A stretch of 55,883 nucleotides of DNA from a virus: IMG/VR virus record IMGVR_UViG_3300020439_001829, positions 1 through 55,883 of that record. One strand, written 5' to 3'. Each line of letters opens with the position of its first letter. Position 1 is the stretch's first letter. Below, one piece after another: positions 26,441 through 36,696 of this stretch. The notes below the pieces were generated by a model. That model saw nothing but the letters and a program-made list of their open reading frames with translations, was not told the DNA's origin and ran no database searches. The translations under genes were made by a program, and so were the position numbers.

Positions 26441-26502
26441 TTTCTCCTATTATTCATTATTTAATTATCTCTATATATACATATATACAAGAATTCCCAA
26501 AA
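26441..26502 (-). promoter_or_regulatory. AT-rich element between polymerase and clamp genes
   Basis: The near-palindrome TATATATACATATATA lies at 26472-26487, followed on the plus strand by AATTCCCAAAAT, an 11-12 nt stretch that also follows the similar element at 39229. On the minus strand the element lies about 40-50 nt before the clamp start. A promoter or operator is likely from the repetition; no clear -35 box is seen. Confidence 0.45.
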
Positions 26503-29007
26503 TCAAAAAAATCTTTCAATACTTTGTTGTTTATCTACAACATCTGTCCAACCCATAGATTTGTAGAACATACCAATCTTTTTATCCATTGCCTGTTCAA
26601 ACATTCTATTATGGTCAATATATTTTTTGATAAAATCTAAAATTTGTGGTGGGTCTTCCCAACCTTTATAACCTATGGTATCAAATCCAAACTCGTTTTC
26701 TTTTAAATACACCCATTTAATTTTATTACCATTTCCAATCTTCTCATATTTTCTACCCTCAAACCAATATTCTAATAATGAGTTATAGTTTATTGCTGCC
26801 TTTACATGGACAGGTGCACCCTTTTTATATTTACTGAATGGTGAATCTTCATCATGTTCAATATACTTACCAATACCTTTTACACCGATTGGATTTGCCA
26901 TAACATCATAATGTAACATACTCATATTTCTTTTGAACTTACTGATTCTCTCATCGATTTGTTCTTTAGGAACATTGGCCAATATATCTTCCAACACATT
27001 ACTTAATAACTCTTTCATGGCAACTGCAAAATTACTTCTGACTGTATCCAAACCTTTAACATGAATCTTATCACACTTTCTACCTGCATCATTTATGATT
27101 CGTAATCCATATCGTTTCTTGGTAATGAATAATCCAGTCTTTGCAACTACCTCTTGTTTAATATCAAATACATGGTCATCAATATTCAAGAACTTCTTGG
27201 CAAAGTAATTGTAACTCTCATTCAGAAAATCTTGTACCTCACCACATATCTCCATAATTCTTTGTGTCATCATCACTTCTGATAACTTCTCATTTGGAAA
27301 TCTCTTTTCAATTAATGGAACGGCAGAGGCAAAAATAGAATCGGTATCTATGTATATAACATAATCATCTTTATCTCCAAGTTCTTTGTTATAAAAATGA
27401 TTGGTTATTTTCTTACTGAACTTAATTAAGGCTTGACCAGTAGATGTTGTTGCCTCTGCGTTATCCAAATCATAAAATCTAAATACAGGTAATCCCAATA
27501 CACCATACAAGGAATTCAATAGAATCTTCTGTAGGTATTGTCTTCTATCAAAGTATTCTTCTTTTTGTTTATCACCTTGTTCATGAAATTTCTTAACAAG
27601 TTTTCTCATCTCAACTCTTTCATTGAACCACTTAGTTAGAAGTGCAGGAATCAATCCTTGTTTATCTGTACGATACATAATACCATTCGATGATATACTT
27701 AATCCTGTCTCTTCTAAATACTTTCCAAAATCTTTATTACTAATTGTATCAATCTTTTTACCATCTCTATTTTTTAGTGTATAGGTTTTTACTAAATCTT
27801 TTTTCAAGAACTCTTCTGCATCCCACCCATCAACTTTACCAACCTTTGTTTCTGGTGAAATATTTAGAGAACGAATTACACTTGGATACATACTTGTGAT
27901 ATCCAAATCATAAACCCAATCGTGTCTACCTTGTTGTGGTGATTGAACATATGCACCTGCAAACTTATCATCATCACTTCTTTTATAAACATTCTTTGGT
28001 TTATTAGGTGCAACCACTCCAATCTTTTTCAGATAAACTAATATTGCACCCTCAAGATATCTTGAACTCATCATCACATCTTCATAAGGTACATGACCAA
28101 GATGTGCTATACCTCTTGCAATACCAATGTAATCTAACTTCTTATCTAACTCAATTAAGATTCGTACATCTCGAATATTGTAATCTATGAATGTCTGTAA
28201 ATCTTTTTCATATAAATCATTTAGTGTTCCCTCATACGAAACCTTTTTCATACCCACTTCTACTTCACCAATATAATCTAATCTATAACTTGATTGTTGG
28301 ATTGGTGAGAACTTACGATACAATGTAAGATAATCTAAACAACTAACACCTGCAATATTATGTTTCTTTTTGTATTCATTATAATATACATCACGAATTG
28401 GTGATAACATATCTGCAACTGGTTTACCTAATACATTTACGGTACGATTATATAAATAAGGAATATCGAAAAACTCTGAATTCCAACCACTCAAAATATG
28501 TGGTTGTATCTCTGCATACTTCTGATAAAACTTTGTTAGTAAGTCATGTTCACTTGTAAATAACTCAACTATCTCATCATCCTTTTCATAGTTCTGAATA
28601 GTTCTTTTTTCATCTAAGGTATAACAATAATACTTTTGTATCATTTCATCATAAAACGCAATCGAAGTTATTTTCTCATTGGCCTTCATAACATCAGGAA
28701 AACCATCCACTACCTCTACCTCGATATCAAAAAATAAAGTTCTGATTCCCTCACTTACATCATCGGAATCAGTATATTGGTCTACTAAAAATCTTGTTGT
28801 GATTGGAACATCACTTTCGAATAAATTGGGGTCATCATTATCCCATTGAGTTACTTTCTTTACTTTATCACCATCTAATGTATAATGTAAACCAGTAGAG
28901 TTTTTAACATAGGCATACTTTCTATATGGAACAATTAGATGTCCTTTTAAATCATCCCAAACATGGATTTTGTTTTTTCTCTTTTCGTAATGAATTGCCT
29001 GATACAA
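26503..29007 (-). CDS. 43: family B DNA polymerase (T4 gp43-like)
   Basis: An 834-residue replicative polymerase. The start is TTG at 29007, eight nucleotides behind AGAGG; no ATG fits. The exonuclease Asp-Glu pair is FFDIEVEV (94-96), motif A is DLDITSMYPSV (367-377), motif B is KILLNSLYG (about 494-502) and motif C is YIDTDSIF with Asp554 and Asp556. Both the 3'-5' proofreading and the polymerase sites are intact. The C-terminal VDKQQSIERFF resembles a clamp-binding tail. It follows the TonB receptor gene and precedes the clamp gene. Confidence 0.95.
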   Translation of the reverse strand: MYQAIHYEKRKNKIHVWDDLKGHLIVPYRKYAYVKNSTGLHYTLDGDKVKKVTQWDNDDPNLFESDVPITTRFLVDQYTDSDDVSEGIRTLFFDIEVEVVDGFPDVMKANEKITSIAFYDEMIQKYYCYTLDEKRTIQNYEKDDEIVELFTSEHDLLTKFYQKYAEIQPHILSGWNSEFFDIPYLYNRTVNVLGKPVADMLSPIRDVYYNEYKKKHNIAGVSCLDYLTLYRKFSPIQQSSYRLDYIGEVEVGMKKVSYEGTLNDLYEKDLQTFIDYNIRDVRILIELDKKLDYIGIARGIAHLGHVPYEDVMMSSRYLEGAILVYLKKIGVVAPNKPKNVYKRSDDDKFAGAYVQSPQQGRHDWVYDLDITSMYPSVIRSLNISPETKVGKVDGWDAEEFLKKDLVKTYTLKNRDGKKIDTISNKDFGKYLEETGLSISSNGIMYRTDKQGLIPALLTKWFNERVEMRKLVKKFHEQGDKQKEEYFDRRQYLQKILLNSLYGVLGLPVFRFYDLDNAEATTSTGQALIKFSKKITNHFYNKELGDKDDYVIYIDTDSIFASAVPLIEKRFPNEKLSEVMMTQRIMEICGEVQDFLNESYNYFAKKFLNIDDHVFDIKQEVVAKTGLFITKKRYGLRIINDAGRKCDKIHVKGLDTVRSNFAVAMKELLSNVLEDILANVPKEQIDERISKFKRNMSMLHYDVMANPIGVKGIGKYIEHDEDSPFSKYKKGAPVHVKAAINYNSLLEYWFEGRKYEKIGNGNKIKWVYLKENEFGFDTIGYKGWEDPPQILDFIKKYIDHNRMFEQAMDKKIGMFYKSMGWTDVVDKQQSIERFF

Positions 29008-29069
29008 ATAAAACCTCTTTAATATAAATAGATTAAAAAAATCTGAAAACTTAAATTATTTTTGTAAGT

Positions 29070-29089
29070 GGGGGGAAATAAATCCCCCC
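29070..29089 (-). terminator. strong GC hairpin after the TonB receptor gene
   Basis: GGGGGG and CCCCCC flank an 8-nt AT loop, 11 nt below the receptor stop. It has an A/T-rich but not U-only tail. It is the strongest small hairpin between coding regions in the window and probably ends the receptor transcript or protects its 3' end. Confidence 0.65.
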
Positions 29090-29099
29090 ATAATTACAA

Positions 29100-31850
29100 T
29101 TAGAAATTAACAGTAACTCCAATGTTTGCATATCTTGGTGTTCCTAAGAATACCTCAGCGTTATGTGGAGCGTGTACTTTATCACCCCAACCATTGTATT
29201 TACTATTATCAACTGCATCTTGTATAAAGATATCATCAAGAGCATTGAAGATATGACCTGTTAAGGCAATATCGTATCCCTTGATAGGTAATTTATATGA
29301 TGCATGTAAATCAAGTTTTGAGTAACCTGGAGCTTCCCAAACTTGTGCTCTATCGGCATCACCCTCAACCTCACGAGATTCAGGTGACCAATCAGCGTAG
29401 TTTCTATCATATGTTTTGTATAGTGCCTGTAATCTTAAACCTTTAATTGGTTTGTATGTCAAACCTAAGATATAAGATGTTTGTGGCATATCACCAACAT
29501 ATAATCCGTCAAGTGCATAAGAGTATTCTGTAGTAGTTACACCAATTACTTGGTTATTATCATTATACTCTTGTTCTTGGTAAGTACCATCTGCATCACC
29601 ATCGAACTTCCAATTACCATATGAGGCAATAAAATCAAGTTCAATTTTATCAGTAGGTTTCACTTTTGTTTCAAGTTCTAACCCTTGATGTTTTTGGTTA
29701 ACACCTGTTAGGAAGATAATATCAGTATCACCTGATGAACCTTGACCTGTTTGTACAGATTTAGTAAGGTTTCTATCTTTCCAATCAGTGTCGTATGCAC
29801 TTACTCTCACACCAACTTTTTCAGTACCCCAATTTACACCAACCTCATTATGTAAGAATTTCTCATTATCTGGGTCGGTTGCAACGGTACCATCATAGTA
29901 GATAACATTATCTAATATTGGAGCCTTTTGAACATATCCACTATTAACGAATAGTCCAAGATTCTCATTTACATTATATAATGCACCACCTTTAACTTGG
30001 TATGTTGAGATTGGGTCTGCTTTAACATGATTATCAATTTCATTACCATTTTCATCTACATTAACCGCGAAATGGTCTTCGTATGAATATGTAATACTTG
30101 ATATTCCTGCCATACCATATAGATTTAATTTATCAGCAGTGTAATTGAATTGACCAAATCCACCAATCCAATCTACTGTGGTTTCATTATGATATGCAAT
30201 GATATCTCCGAGTTTTACTACTTTACCCTCTTCAAAATTATCATCTGCATAATCAACATAATAATCACCACCTAATAAATCACGAACTTCACGAGCGTGT
30301 TCTATACGAGCAGTTCTCCAATCAATACCTGTTTGTAATTCTAACTCATCATTAACTTTGTAATTTAGTTTAGAAATCAAACCATATGTATTCTGTCTGT
30401 TGATAGAGTTTCTCAAAATACCTGTTGAACGATTTTCTGATACTGAGAAGTTCTCATCGATGTTATCAGAATTCTGAGCAATTTCAGCATTCCAATCCCA
30501 CATCCACGGTGAACTTGCATACCATCTTTCTCCCTCAACTGCTGGTGTTCTTGATACACTACCATATGTACCAGTACCACCACCTGAACCACCACTCCAA
30601 TATGCGACAGATGATATTCCAATCTTATCGTTAATTGTTAAAAAGTGATTTAGGTTCACTAATGGTTTATGGAAGAAGTTTTCTCTTTCGTTCAAGAAGT
30701 TTTTAGAGAATCTGTCTGTTGTTCTTGCACCATACATATACCAATATTGTTTACCTGTATATGATGGGTCAACTGGTGCCCAATTCTGATTGTAAAATCT
30801 ACCAGCTTCAGTTTCGAATTTGTTACCATCTGCAAATGCATCGGTATCATATCCATCAATACTACCAGCTAACTCTTGTGAGTATGTAGCAATATTCTGT
30901 TTGTATAGATTTTGACCATGTCTTTGTGGAGCACCGACTGCATAAAGCTCGAACCTTTGGTCTTCACTTACTGCATAACTACCACCAAAGTAGTATGCCC
31001 AAGCATCAGTCCAAGTTCCATCGATTATTCCATCACCAGTTTTACGAACTATCGTTCCACTCAAAGCCAACTTGTCTCCAATTAGACCTGTGTTGTAATT
31101 GAAAGTAGTTTTAAGAAAACCACCTCCACCTGCTTCTTGTTTGAACTTTCCACCTTTCTCAAAAGATGTTGGGTCGGTTATGATATTCATTGTTCCACCG
31201 ATTGATGGTGTTGCTAGGTTTACTGCTGATAGTCCTCTTTGAACCTGAATAGATGATGTAGCATCTCCTACTCCGTCCCAGTTAGACCAGTATACCCAAC
31301 CATTTTCCATATCATTTTGTGGAACTCCGTTTATCATCACTGCAACATTTCTTTGATTAAAACCACGAATGTTGATACGAGCATCACCCGCACCACCACC
31401 TTGTTGAGTTGCATATACACTTGGTGTTGTGTTAAGAATCATTGGAATATCTTGAGAACCAAGACGAATTTCCATTTCTTCTTTACTAACATTAGTGTAT
31501 GCAACAGGTGTTGTTTCAGATGCACGAGATGCTAACACCTCAACATCTGATAGTCCCAAGTAACTAAGTTCTAATACGAAGTTAACACTTGAAACTATAT
31601 CTTCAACAACTACTGATTTAGTTACTGAAGAAAACCCTATGAAAGAAGCAGTTACATCATATGTACCTGATGGAACATCGATTTTAAAAGCACCATCTTT
31701 ATCAGATACTCCTCCTAATTCAGTTCCTACAACTACGATATTAGCTCCCTCAAGTGGTTGTGAGTCAACATCAGTAATAACTCCAACTAAAGATTGTGCG
31801 AACAATCCCGTCATCATCAATACTGATGCAATAAGATTACGATATTTCAT
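29100..31850 (-). CDS. TonB-dependent receptor, full length
   Basis: The start is the ATG at 31850, six nucleotides behind AAGGAG. The 916-residue product has a signal peptide (about 1-19, ending GLFAQ), then a carboxypeptidase-regulatory-like domain (VGVITDVDSQPLEGANIVVV). A plug domain follows, with INIRGFNQRNVAVMINGVP and IQVQRGLSAVNLATPSIGG, and then a long beta-barrel ending in the outer-membrane signature VTVNF. All parts are intact and in order. Such receptors import siderophores, vitamins or glycans. Finding one between phage nrdJ and polymerase genes is unusual; recent gain from the host is likely. Confidence 0.93.
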   Translation of the reverse strand: MKYRNLIASVLMMTGLFAQSLVGVITDVDSQPLEGANIVVVGTELGGVSDKDGAFKIDVPSGTYDVTASFIGFSSVTKSVVVEDIVSSVNFVLELSYLGLSDVEVLASRASETTPVAYTNVSKEEMEIRLGSQDIPMILNTTPSVYATQQGGGAGDARINIRGFNQRNVAVMINGVPQNDMENGWVYWSNWDGVGDATSSIQVQRGLSAVNLATPSIGGTMNIITDPTSFEKGGKFKQEAGGGGFLKTTFNYNTGLIGDKLALSGTIVRKTGDGIIDGTWTDAWAYYFGGSYAVSEDQRFELYAVGAPQRHGQNLYKQNIATYSQELAGSIDGYDTDAFADGNKFETEAGRFYNQNWAPVDPSYTGKQYWYMYGARTTDRFSKNFLNERENFFHKPLVNLNHFLTINDKIGISSVAYWSGGSGGGTGTYGSVSRTPAVEGERWYASSPWMWDWNAEIAQNSDNIDENFSVSENRSTGILRNSINRQNTYGLISKLNYKVNDELELQTGIDWRTARIEHAREVRDLLGGDYYVDYADDNFEEGKVVKLGDIIAYHNETTVDWIGGFGQFNYTADKLNLYGMAGISSITYSYEDHFAVNVDENGNEIDNHVKADPISTYQVKGGALYNVNENLGLFVNSGYVQKAPILDNVIYYDGTVATDPDNEKFLHNEVGVNWGTEKVGVRVSAYDTDWKDRNLTKSVQTGQGSSGDTDIIFLTGVNQKHQGLELETKVKPTDKIELDFIASYGNWKFDGDADGTYQEQEYNDNNQVIGVTTTEYSYALDGLYVGDMPQTSYILGLTYKPIKGLRLQALYKTYDRNYADWSPESREVEGDADRAQVWEAPGYSKLDLHASYKLPIKGYDIALTGHIFNALDDIFIQDAVDNSKYNGWGDKVHAPHNAEVFLGTPRYANIGVTVNF

Positions 31851-31892
31851 AATCATCTCCTTGTTGTTTACTTGTGAATGACACATTTTTAT

Positions 31893-31913
31893 CCTGGTGT
31901 GTCGCCTGCCAGG
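31893..31913 (-). terminator. weak hairpin after the ribonucleotide reductase gene
   Basis: On the minus strand CCTGG and CCAGG enclose an 11-nt loop and are followed by ATAAAAATG. It lies between the reductase stop and the receptor ribosome site. The stem is short, so it may only reduce read-through or separate the two messages. Confidence 0.35.
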
Positions 31914-31927
31914 GTATGTGAAAGTCT

Positions 31928-33955
31928 TTAACCATTCGTATACTCTTGGTCATCGTTATCACCTGCGGTCGGTGTGATTTCTTCTATATCACAAAAATCA
32001 CCATCACAGAATTTCTCAACATTTGCCTCTTCTGCTTTGATTACACCGAATGATAACTTCCCAAGTTTTTTAATCTGTTTATTATATTCTTTCTCATCTA
32101 TTGCCTCATATGGCATTTGTGGATATGCACCCCAATCATGTCTTGGTAGTAGTGATATACCCTTTAGATGATATTGATAATAATTCAACACATTTGGTAT
32201 CTGTTCACCCTCTGTTTCAGGATTAAATGTAACCGTACAACTAACTTGGTTATCTGCCCAATGTCTTTGTAGGAAAGCAGCGAGTGAGAATTGTTCCCAT
32301 ATACTCAACTCTTCAGCAGTTCTGATTCCCTCACCTACATCAACTGGTATCTCAACAACTAATGTGGAATCTTCAGAACCAAAAGCAGGTTCGATTTTAT
32401 AACCTGCTTTTTTCAATGGTTCTACTAAATCCGAATTAATTGATAACCTAATTCTTCTAATATAAAATCTTGATTCTGGATAATGAAGACCAGGTGTTGC
32501 TCCAGCCAATAATGATACTGTACCACTTGGTTTGACTGATGTCGTTTTAATCGATTTTGGAACTGCAAACCAATCCGAATATATCTTATCCCACTCTTGG
32601 ATTGTATCATAACCACCTTCTAACCAATTTCTGAATTCGTGTAACCCACGATTAGTAATAAACTGAGCAACACCACTTACACTACAACCGATTCTACGAT
32701 TTCTTAACATCACTCTGTTTGTATCACTCCAATGTGTTCTACCAAGAGTTACTGTCTTAGCATAAAGGTATGCATATTTTAAGGTTCTTTGATAGTCTTC
32801 TAATGAATCATGGTTTGCTGGAAAGGTTTCTACTAAACAACATAATTCATATGATTCTAATGATTGTTCCAAACATGGATTACCACCCATTACTCTATGG
32901 TCTTTATCATCACCACCATTTTTCATTCTTGAATAGTGTCTCATATTATCTAACCATGCAAAACCTGGTTCACCATTATCAACAATTCTTTTTGCTGCCT
33001 CAGTATAATCCATACCAAGTTCTGCAAATATACTATTGTTTGATGTCCACCCATATTGTTCTCTATGTGGATTAACCTTATAGTTTTTTAAATCTAAATA
33101 TTCATCTGAATGTGGGTCTCCAAATACAATCTCAGCAGTTCTTCTAACATTACCTGCCACAACACATTTACCAATTAGATTCATAATATCTACAATGGTT
33201 GTGATTGTGATTGGATTACCACTATTACCATCTAATACTTTTCTAATATCTCCATGAACCTCTTCTAATGGTTCTGGTCCACTTGATACTCCACCAAAAC
33301 CTTTAATTGGTTCTCCTGCCAATCTGATTTTACTATAATCAAATTTAACTGGTGCCTGACCATGAAAATAACTTTCTAATAATAATCTTAGAGATTCTAC
33401 CCAACCCTCACGAGTATCTGGTATTTCATAAACTTGTTCTTCTCTATTTTCATCAACACCTTTAACAATTATTTCCCCCGCTCCTTTGGTATCAAATCCT
33501 ACTCCAACACCCAACATACTTGCATCCATAAGGAAACAGAAAGGTTTTGAATAATCTTCTTTGATTGTTTTAGTGGATACGAATGCACAATTGTTTAGTG
33601 CTGCATATAATCCTTTTTCTTCTGTGATTGGTGTTCCCATTGCCCACAAACCACGACCTGGTGGTAAGAATTTCATGTTAAAAATTCTATCATACATATC
33701 TTGAGCACTCTTTTGTGCCTGCCATGGATTCCAACCTAACTGATGTGATTCAATATGATTCATTTGCATAGAGTAAGTTCCCTCTACAACCCTTTGAACA
33801 GTCTCCCACCATCTCTCATTTTTTCCATCTTCTTTAATTCTTGAATAGGTTCTCATGTAAACCAATTCACCTAACCCATTGAAACCGAATGGTGCCTTTT
33901 TTCTTTTGTACTTCGATATGAAGTTTTCTGATAACTTAAATTTATGTTCTCCCAT
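31928..33955 (-). CDS. nrdJ: adenosylcobalamin-dependent ribonucleotide reductase (class II)
   Basis: A 675-residue monomeric class II enzyme. Cys123 (NNCAFVST) and Cys372 are the redox pair, and Asn359, Cys361 and Glu363 (NPCLE) form the radical and proton-transfer site. VKPSGTVSLLAGATPGLHYP is the phosphate-binding loop. It reduces ribonucleotides for phage DNA synthesis, needs no small subunit, and depends on host vitamin B12. The C-terminal tail FCDGDFCDIEE gives a CxxxxxC-like pair for re-reduction. SD AAGGAG lies ten nucleotides before the ATG. Confidence 0.93.
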   Translation of the reverse strand: MGEHKFKLSENFISKYKRKKAPFGFNGLGELVYMRTYSRIKEDGKNERWWETVQRVVEGTYSMQMNHIESHQLGWNPWQAQKSAQDMYDRIFNMKFLPPGRGLWAMGTPITEEKGLYAALNNCAFVSTKTIKEDYSKPFCFLMDASMLGVGVGFDTKGAGEIIVKGVDENREEQVYEIPDTREGWVESLRLLLESYFHGQAPVKFDYSKIRLAGEPIKGFGGVSSGPEPLEEVHGDIRKVLDGNSGNPITITTIVDIMNLIGKCVVAGNVRRTAEIVFGDPHSDEYLDLKNYKVNPHREQYGWTSNNSIFAELGMDYTEAAKRIVDNGEPGFAWLDNMRHYSRMKNGGDDKDHRVMGGNPCLEQSLESYELCCLVETFPANHDSLEDYQRTLKYAYLYAKTVTLGRTHWSDTNRVMLRNRRIGCSVSGVAQFITNRGLHEFRNWLEGGYDTIQEWDKIYSDWFAVPKSIKTTSVKPSGTVSLLAGATPGLHYPESRFYIRRIRLSINSDLVEPLKKAGYKIEPAFGSEDSTLVVEIPVDVGEGIRTAEELSIWEQFSLAAFLQRHWADNQVSCTVTFNPETEGEQIPNVLNYYQYHLKGISLLPRHDWGAYPQMPYEAIDEKEYNKQIKKLGKLSFGVIKAEEANVEKFCDGDFCDIEEITPTAGDNDDQEYTNG

Positions 33956-34073
33956 TTTGAAACTAACTCCTTATGTTTGTATTTGCATTCCTATTATATG
34001 TATGATATATATAGTGGAATATTAACGAATATATATAATTTTTTAGAAGTTTAAAAAGATTTTCTTCGAAGTT
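33956..34073 (-). promoter_or_regulatory. AT-rich intergenic region before nrdJ
   Basis: It holds TATATGTATGATATATA (33995-34011), similar to the AT elements elsewhere, and on the minus strand after the helicase stop a GAAG...CTTC stem followed by TAAAAAATT. The latter could terminate the helicase message and the former start the reductase message. Neither is certain. Confidence 0.4.
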
Positions 34074-35435
34074 TTATTCAAACCCCTCACCATCAAAATC
34101 TTTCTTCTTCTGTGCCAAGGTTTTTCTAATATATTCGTCTGCATTATTCATTTTACCTTGTACTTCTTTTCCGCCTTGAGTGTTGGTTTCATAAATCTGA
34201 ATGAAACCTGTATTGGTGTTTATGGTTGCTGGAAAGGTTATTCCATCTGGTCCAAATCTATTTTTGATAACATGAAAACGACCTGTGTTTGCTATTTTAT
34301 CTTCTACTTTTCTACTCATACTCATAACAAAATCTGCTGTCATCACTTTACTATAATCTTCACTAACCTTCTCCGCACCAATCACATCCTCTTCAAGAGC
34401 AGAACGATTTGCCTGAGATGCTGTCCATACTGGAACCTCAAACTCACCTGCCATACCTCTTAACTCCTCATAAATATGTCCTAACTGATGTCGTTTTTCG
34501 TTAAAGTGTTGAGTGGATTTCATAATATCTGCATAATCCACAATCACCATATCTGGTTTAATACCTCTCATCTCACATTGTTGTAAATGTGCTGCAATAG
34601 TATTTACACTCGCGGTTCTTGTTGGATAATATTTTATTATCAACTCACCCTTTAACTTTGAAATTTTTTGTTGTACTTCTTCTTTATAATATTGTAAGTT
34701 ACCTGTTGGTTGTCCACTTACTATTGTATCATATCTTAATCCTACATACTGAGCATTTAACTCTAATGTATAATGAACCACAGTCTTACCTGTCTTAACT
34801 GCATGGGCACCTAATGCCTGAAGTGTCCAAGATTTACCAATACCTGCTGGAGCAACTATAACTCCAAGTTCACCACCTGCCAATCCACCATCCATCAAAT
34901 CATTTACACTATCCCATTGTGTTGGTAAACATTCTCGTGTTTGTTTAGTTAATCTCTCTTCCAAACCTGTAATGTATTCGTGTCCTATATCAGTTTCTAC
35001 ACCTGCCTTCATCGCATCATCTATAATTGTTTTTATCTCATCATAATTTTGTTGTTCTAATAATTCAACTGATTGCATGATTGCATTCTTTACAACTTGA
35101 TTCTTACAAAACTCAAGAGATTTCTCTTTTACAAAATCTAAATCTGGTGATTCTCTATGTTGCCAGGCACCTCTTAAACTATCCACTATAGATGTTTTTA
35201 ATATATCATTATCTACCTCATCAACCATAACCTTTAAGGCTTCCATTGTTGGTGTGGTTTTATATTTTTTGAAATAATCCTTGATGGATTTTATTAAGAA
35301 TTTATTACTATCTGAATCGAAATAATTTATCTCTAAGATATCTAAAATTGTTTTGGTATACTTAACATCTGTAATCAAAGATGTAAGCATCTTACTCTGA
35401 AAATTTGTTCCGTATTGTGTTAAAGTTTCACTCAT
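34074..35435 (-). CDS. 41: replicative DNA helicase (T4 gp41/DnaB-like)
   Basis: A 453-residue protein. The N-terminal helical domain (to about 150) is followed by the RecA-type core with Walker A APAGIGKS (195-202), VVHYTLELN, MVIVDYADIM as Walker B and VPVWTASQANRSA as the H4-type motif. It unwinds DNA ahead of the polymerase. The gene sits in the recombination and replication run uvsX, exonuclease, small basic gene, helicase. No primase gene is recognised in the window. Confidence 0.92.
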   Translation of the reverse strand: MSETLTQYGTNFQSKMLTSLITDVKYTKTILDILEINYFDSDSNKFLIKSIKDYFKKYKTTPTMEALKVMVDEVDNDILKTSIVDSLRGAWQHRESPDLDFVKEKSLEFCKNQVVKNAIMQSVELLEQQNYDEIKTIIDDAMKAGVETDIGHEYITGLEERLTKQTRECLPTQWDSVNDLMDGGLAGGELGVIVAPAGIGKSWTLQALGAHAVKTGKTVVHYTLELNAQYVGLRYDTIVSGQPTGNLQYYKEEVQQKISKLKGELIIKYYPTRTASVNTIAAHLQQCEMRGIKPDMVIVDYADIMKSTQHFNEKRHQLGHIYEELRGMAGEFEVPVWTASQANRSALEEDVIGAEKVSEDYSKVMTADFVMSMSRKVEDKIANTGRFHVIKNRFGPDGITFPATINTNTGFIQIYETNTQGGKEVQGKMNNADEYIRKTLAQKKKDFDGEGFE

Positions 35436-35447
35436 TATAACCTTATA

Positions 35448-35636
35448 TTAAGTATCAAGATTGCCATATAAATCTTGAATTTTTTTATCATAAAAATCAC
35501 TTTTTTTCTTATCACGATATCTCTGTCTTGCCTTTGCTCTTATCTCTTCAGCATTTCTTTTATAATGTTCCATTTGCCACTTTCGTTGAGCATCTCGTCT
35601 TTCTTTATCGGTGAAGTATTTTCTTTTTCTACCCAT
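35448..35636 (-). CDS. small basic protein
   Basis: A 62-residue protein in which about a third of residues are Lys or Arg (GRKRKYFTDKERRDAQRK at the N-terminus, RAKARQRYRDKKK in the middle). It is predicted to be helical and to bind nucleic acid. It overlaps the exonuclease gene by 8 nt and precedes the helicase gene by 12 nt. I do not recognise a family. Confidence 0.6.
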   Translation of the reverse strand: MGRKRKYFTDKERRDAQRKWQMEHYKRNAEEIRAKARQRYRDKKKSDFYDKKIQDLYGNLDT

Positions 35637-36696
35637 GAGATTTCTCCGCCATTTGGTTTAATCTGTTAAATGTTTGATGTAACCAACTATCAAGATTAGG
35701 TAGGGCAGTGTACATTTTATCTTCCAAGAACATTCGTTGAAACTTATGTTTAACCATTCTTTGTATTGGTTTCTCAACTAAATCTTGAATCTTTAATTTA
35801 CTACTACCTGATATATTTAAATCATCTAAATCCATTAGTTTTTTATTTAGGAATAATTTATCCTTATCATTTACTATTGTTTCACATAGTTTAAATTGTT
35901 TCTTTTTTGCATCTGAACTTTTCAATAAATCTTCTATTGAATGTTTGTGTGGTGAACCGAGCCAAGGAAATAATTTCAATAATGTTTTTTGTCCTGCACC
36001 CTTTACACCTGGAATCCCATCTGATTTATCACCATCTAATATTCTGTATAGTAAGAAATTAGCTGCGTTGATTCCATACTCATCTAATATTCTATCTTCA
36101 TCATACATTTTCTTTTTTGTTGGTGACCATACTTTGATTCTATCATCCACTAACTGAAGAAAATCTTTATCGGTTGACATGATAGTACAATTCTTTTTAA
36201 AGATATGTTTTGCACTATAACCAATAACATCATCGGCCTCAATGTTATCCATTGTGGTTATGGTTAATGGTAAACATTCAAGATACTCTATTACTCGATT
36301 CAACTGAGCAATCATCATCTTGTGTTCTTCTTCTCTTGTAAGAGAAATATCAGTATGACGATTTAGCCGTAATGACATTTTTCTTCCTGCCTTATATTCA
36401 GGAAATATTTTTCTACGGCGGTTAGACCCACCTTTACCATCAAATACAATAATGGTTCGAGTAGGTCTAACCATATTTATAGTGTAACCAATTGACCTTA
36501 AAAAACCTACTATTCCACCAATGTGAATACCATCCTCATTAGTAGTAGGTATCGCGGTGAACACTCTAATAAAAGTATTCAGTCCGTCTATTAATAAAAC
36601 CGAGTCGTTTGGTTCACCACTATCTATTTTACCGCCAGATTTCTTAATCTCTTCAAGTATAGATAAGTGTTTCTTGTTAATCACCGAGAACCTCAT
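35629..36696 (-). CDS. rnh: 5'-3' exonuclease / RNase H (T4 Rnh-like, FEN fold)
   Basis: A 355-residue protein. VLLIDGLNTFIRVF is the N-terminal catalytic Asp, IIVFDGKGGSNRRRKIFPEYKA the second acidic and Arg-rich arch region, and IEADDVIGY and STDKDFLQLV the further Asp clusters. DGDKSDGIPGVKGAGQKT is the helix-hairpin-helix with its acidic residues. It removes RNA primers and flaps. The frame opens at 36696 inside the end of uvsX; a GTG at 36684, six nucleotides behind GAGG, is an alternative start. Confidence 0.9.
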   Translation of the reverse strand: MRFSVINKKHLSILEEIKKSGGKIDSGEPNDSVLLIDGLNTFIRVFTAIPTTNEDGIHIGGIVGFLRSIGYTINMVRPTRTIIVFDGKGGSNRRRKIFPEYKAGRKMSLRLNRHTDISLTREEEHKMMIAQLNRVIEYLECLPLTITTMDNIEADDVIGYSAKHIFKKNCTIMSTDKDFLQLVDDRIKVWSPTKKKMYDEDRILDEYGINAANFLLYRILDGDKSDGIPGVKGAGQKTLLKLFPWLGSPHKHSIEDLLKSSDAKKKQFKLCETIVNDKDKLFLNKKLMDLDDLNISGSSKLKIQDLVEKPIQRMVKHKFQRMFLEDKMYTALPNLDSWLHQTFNRLNQMAEKSHG

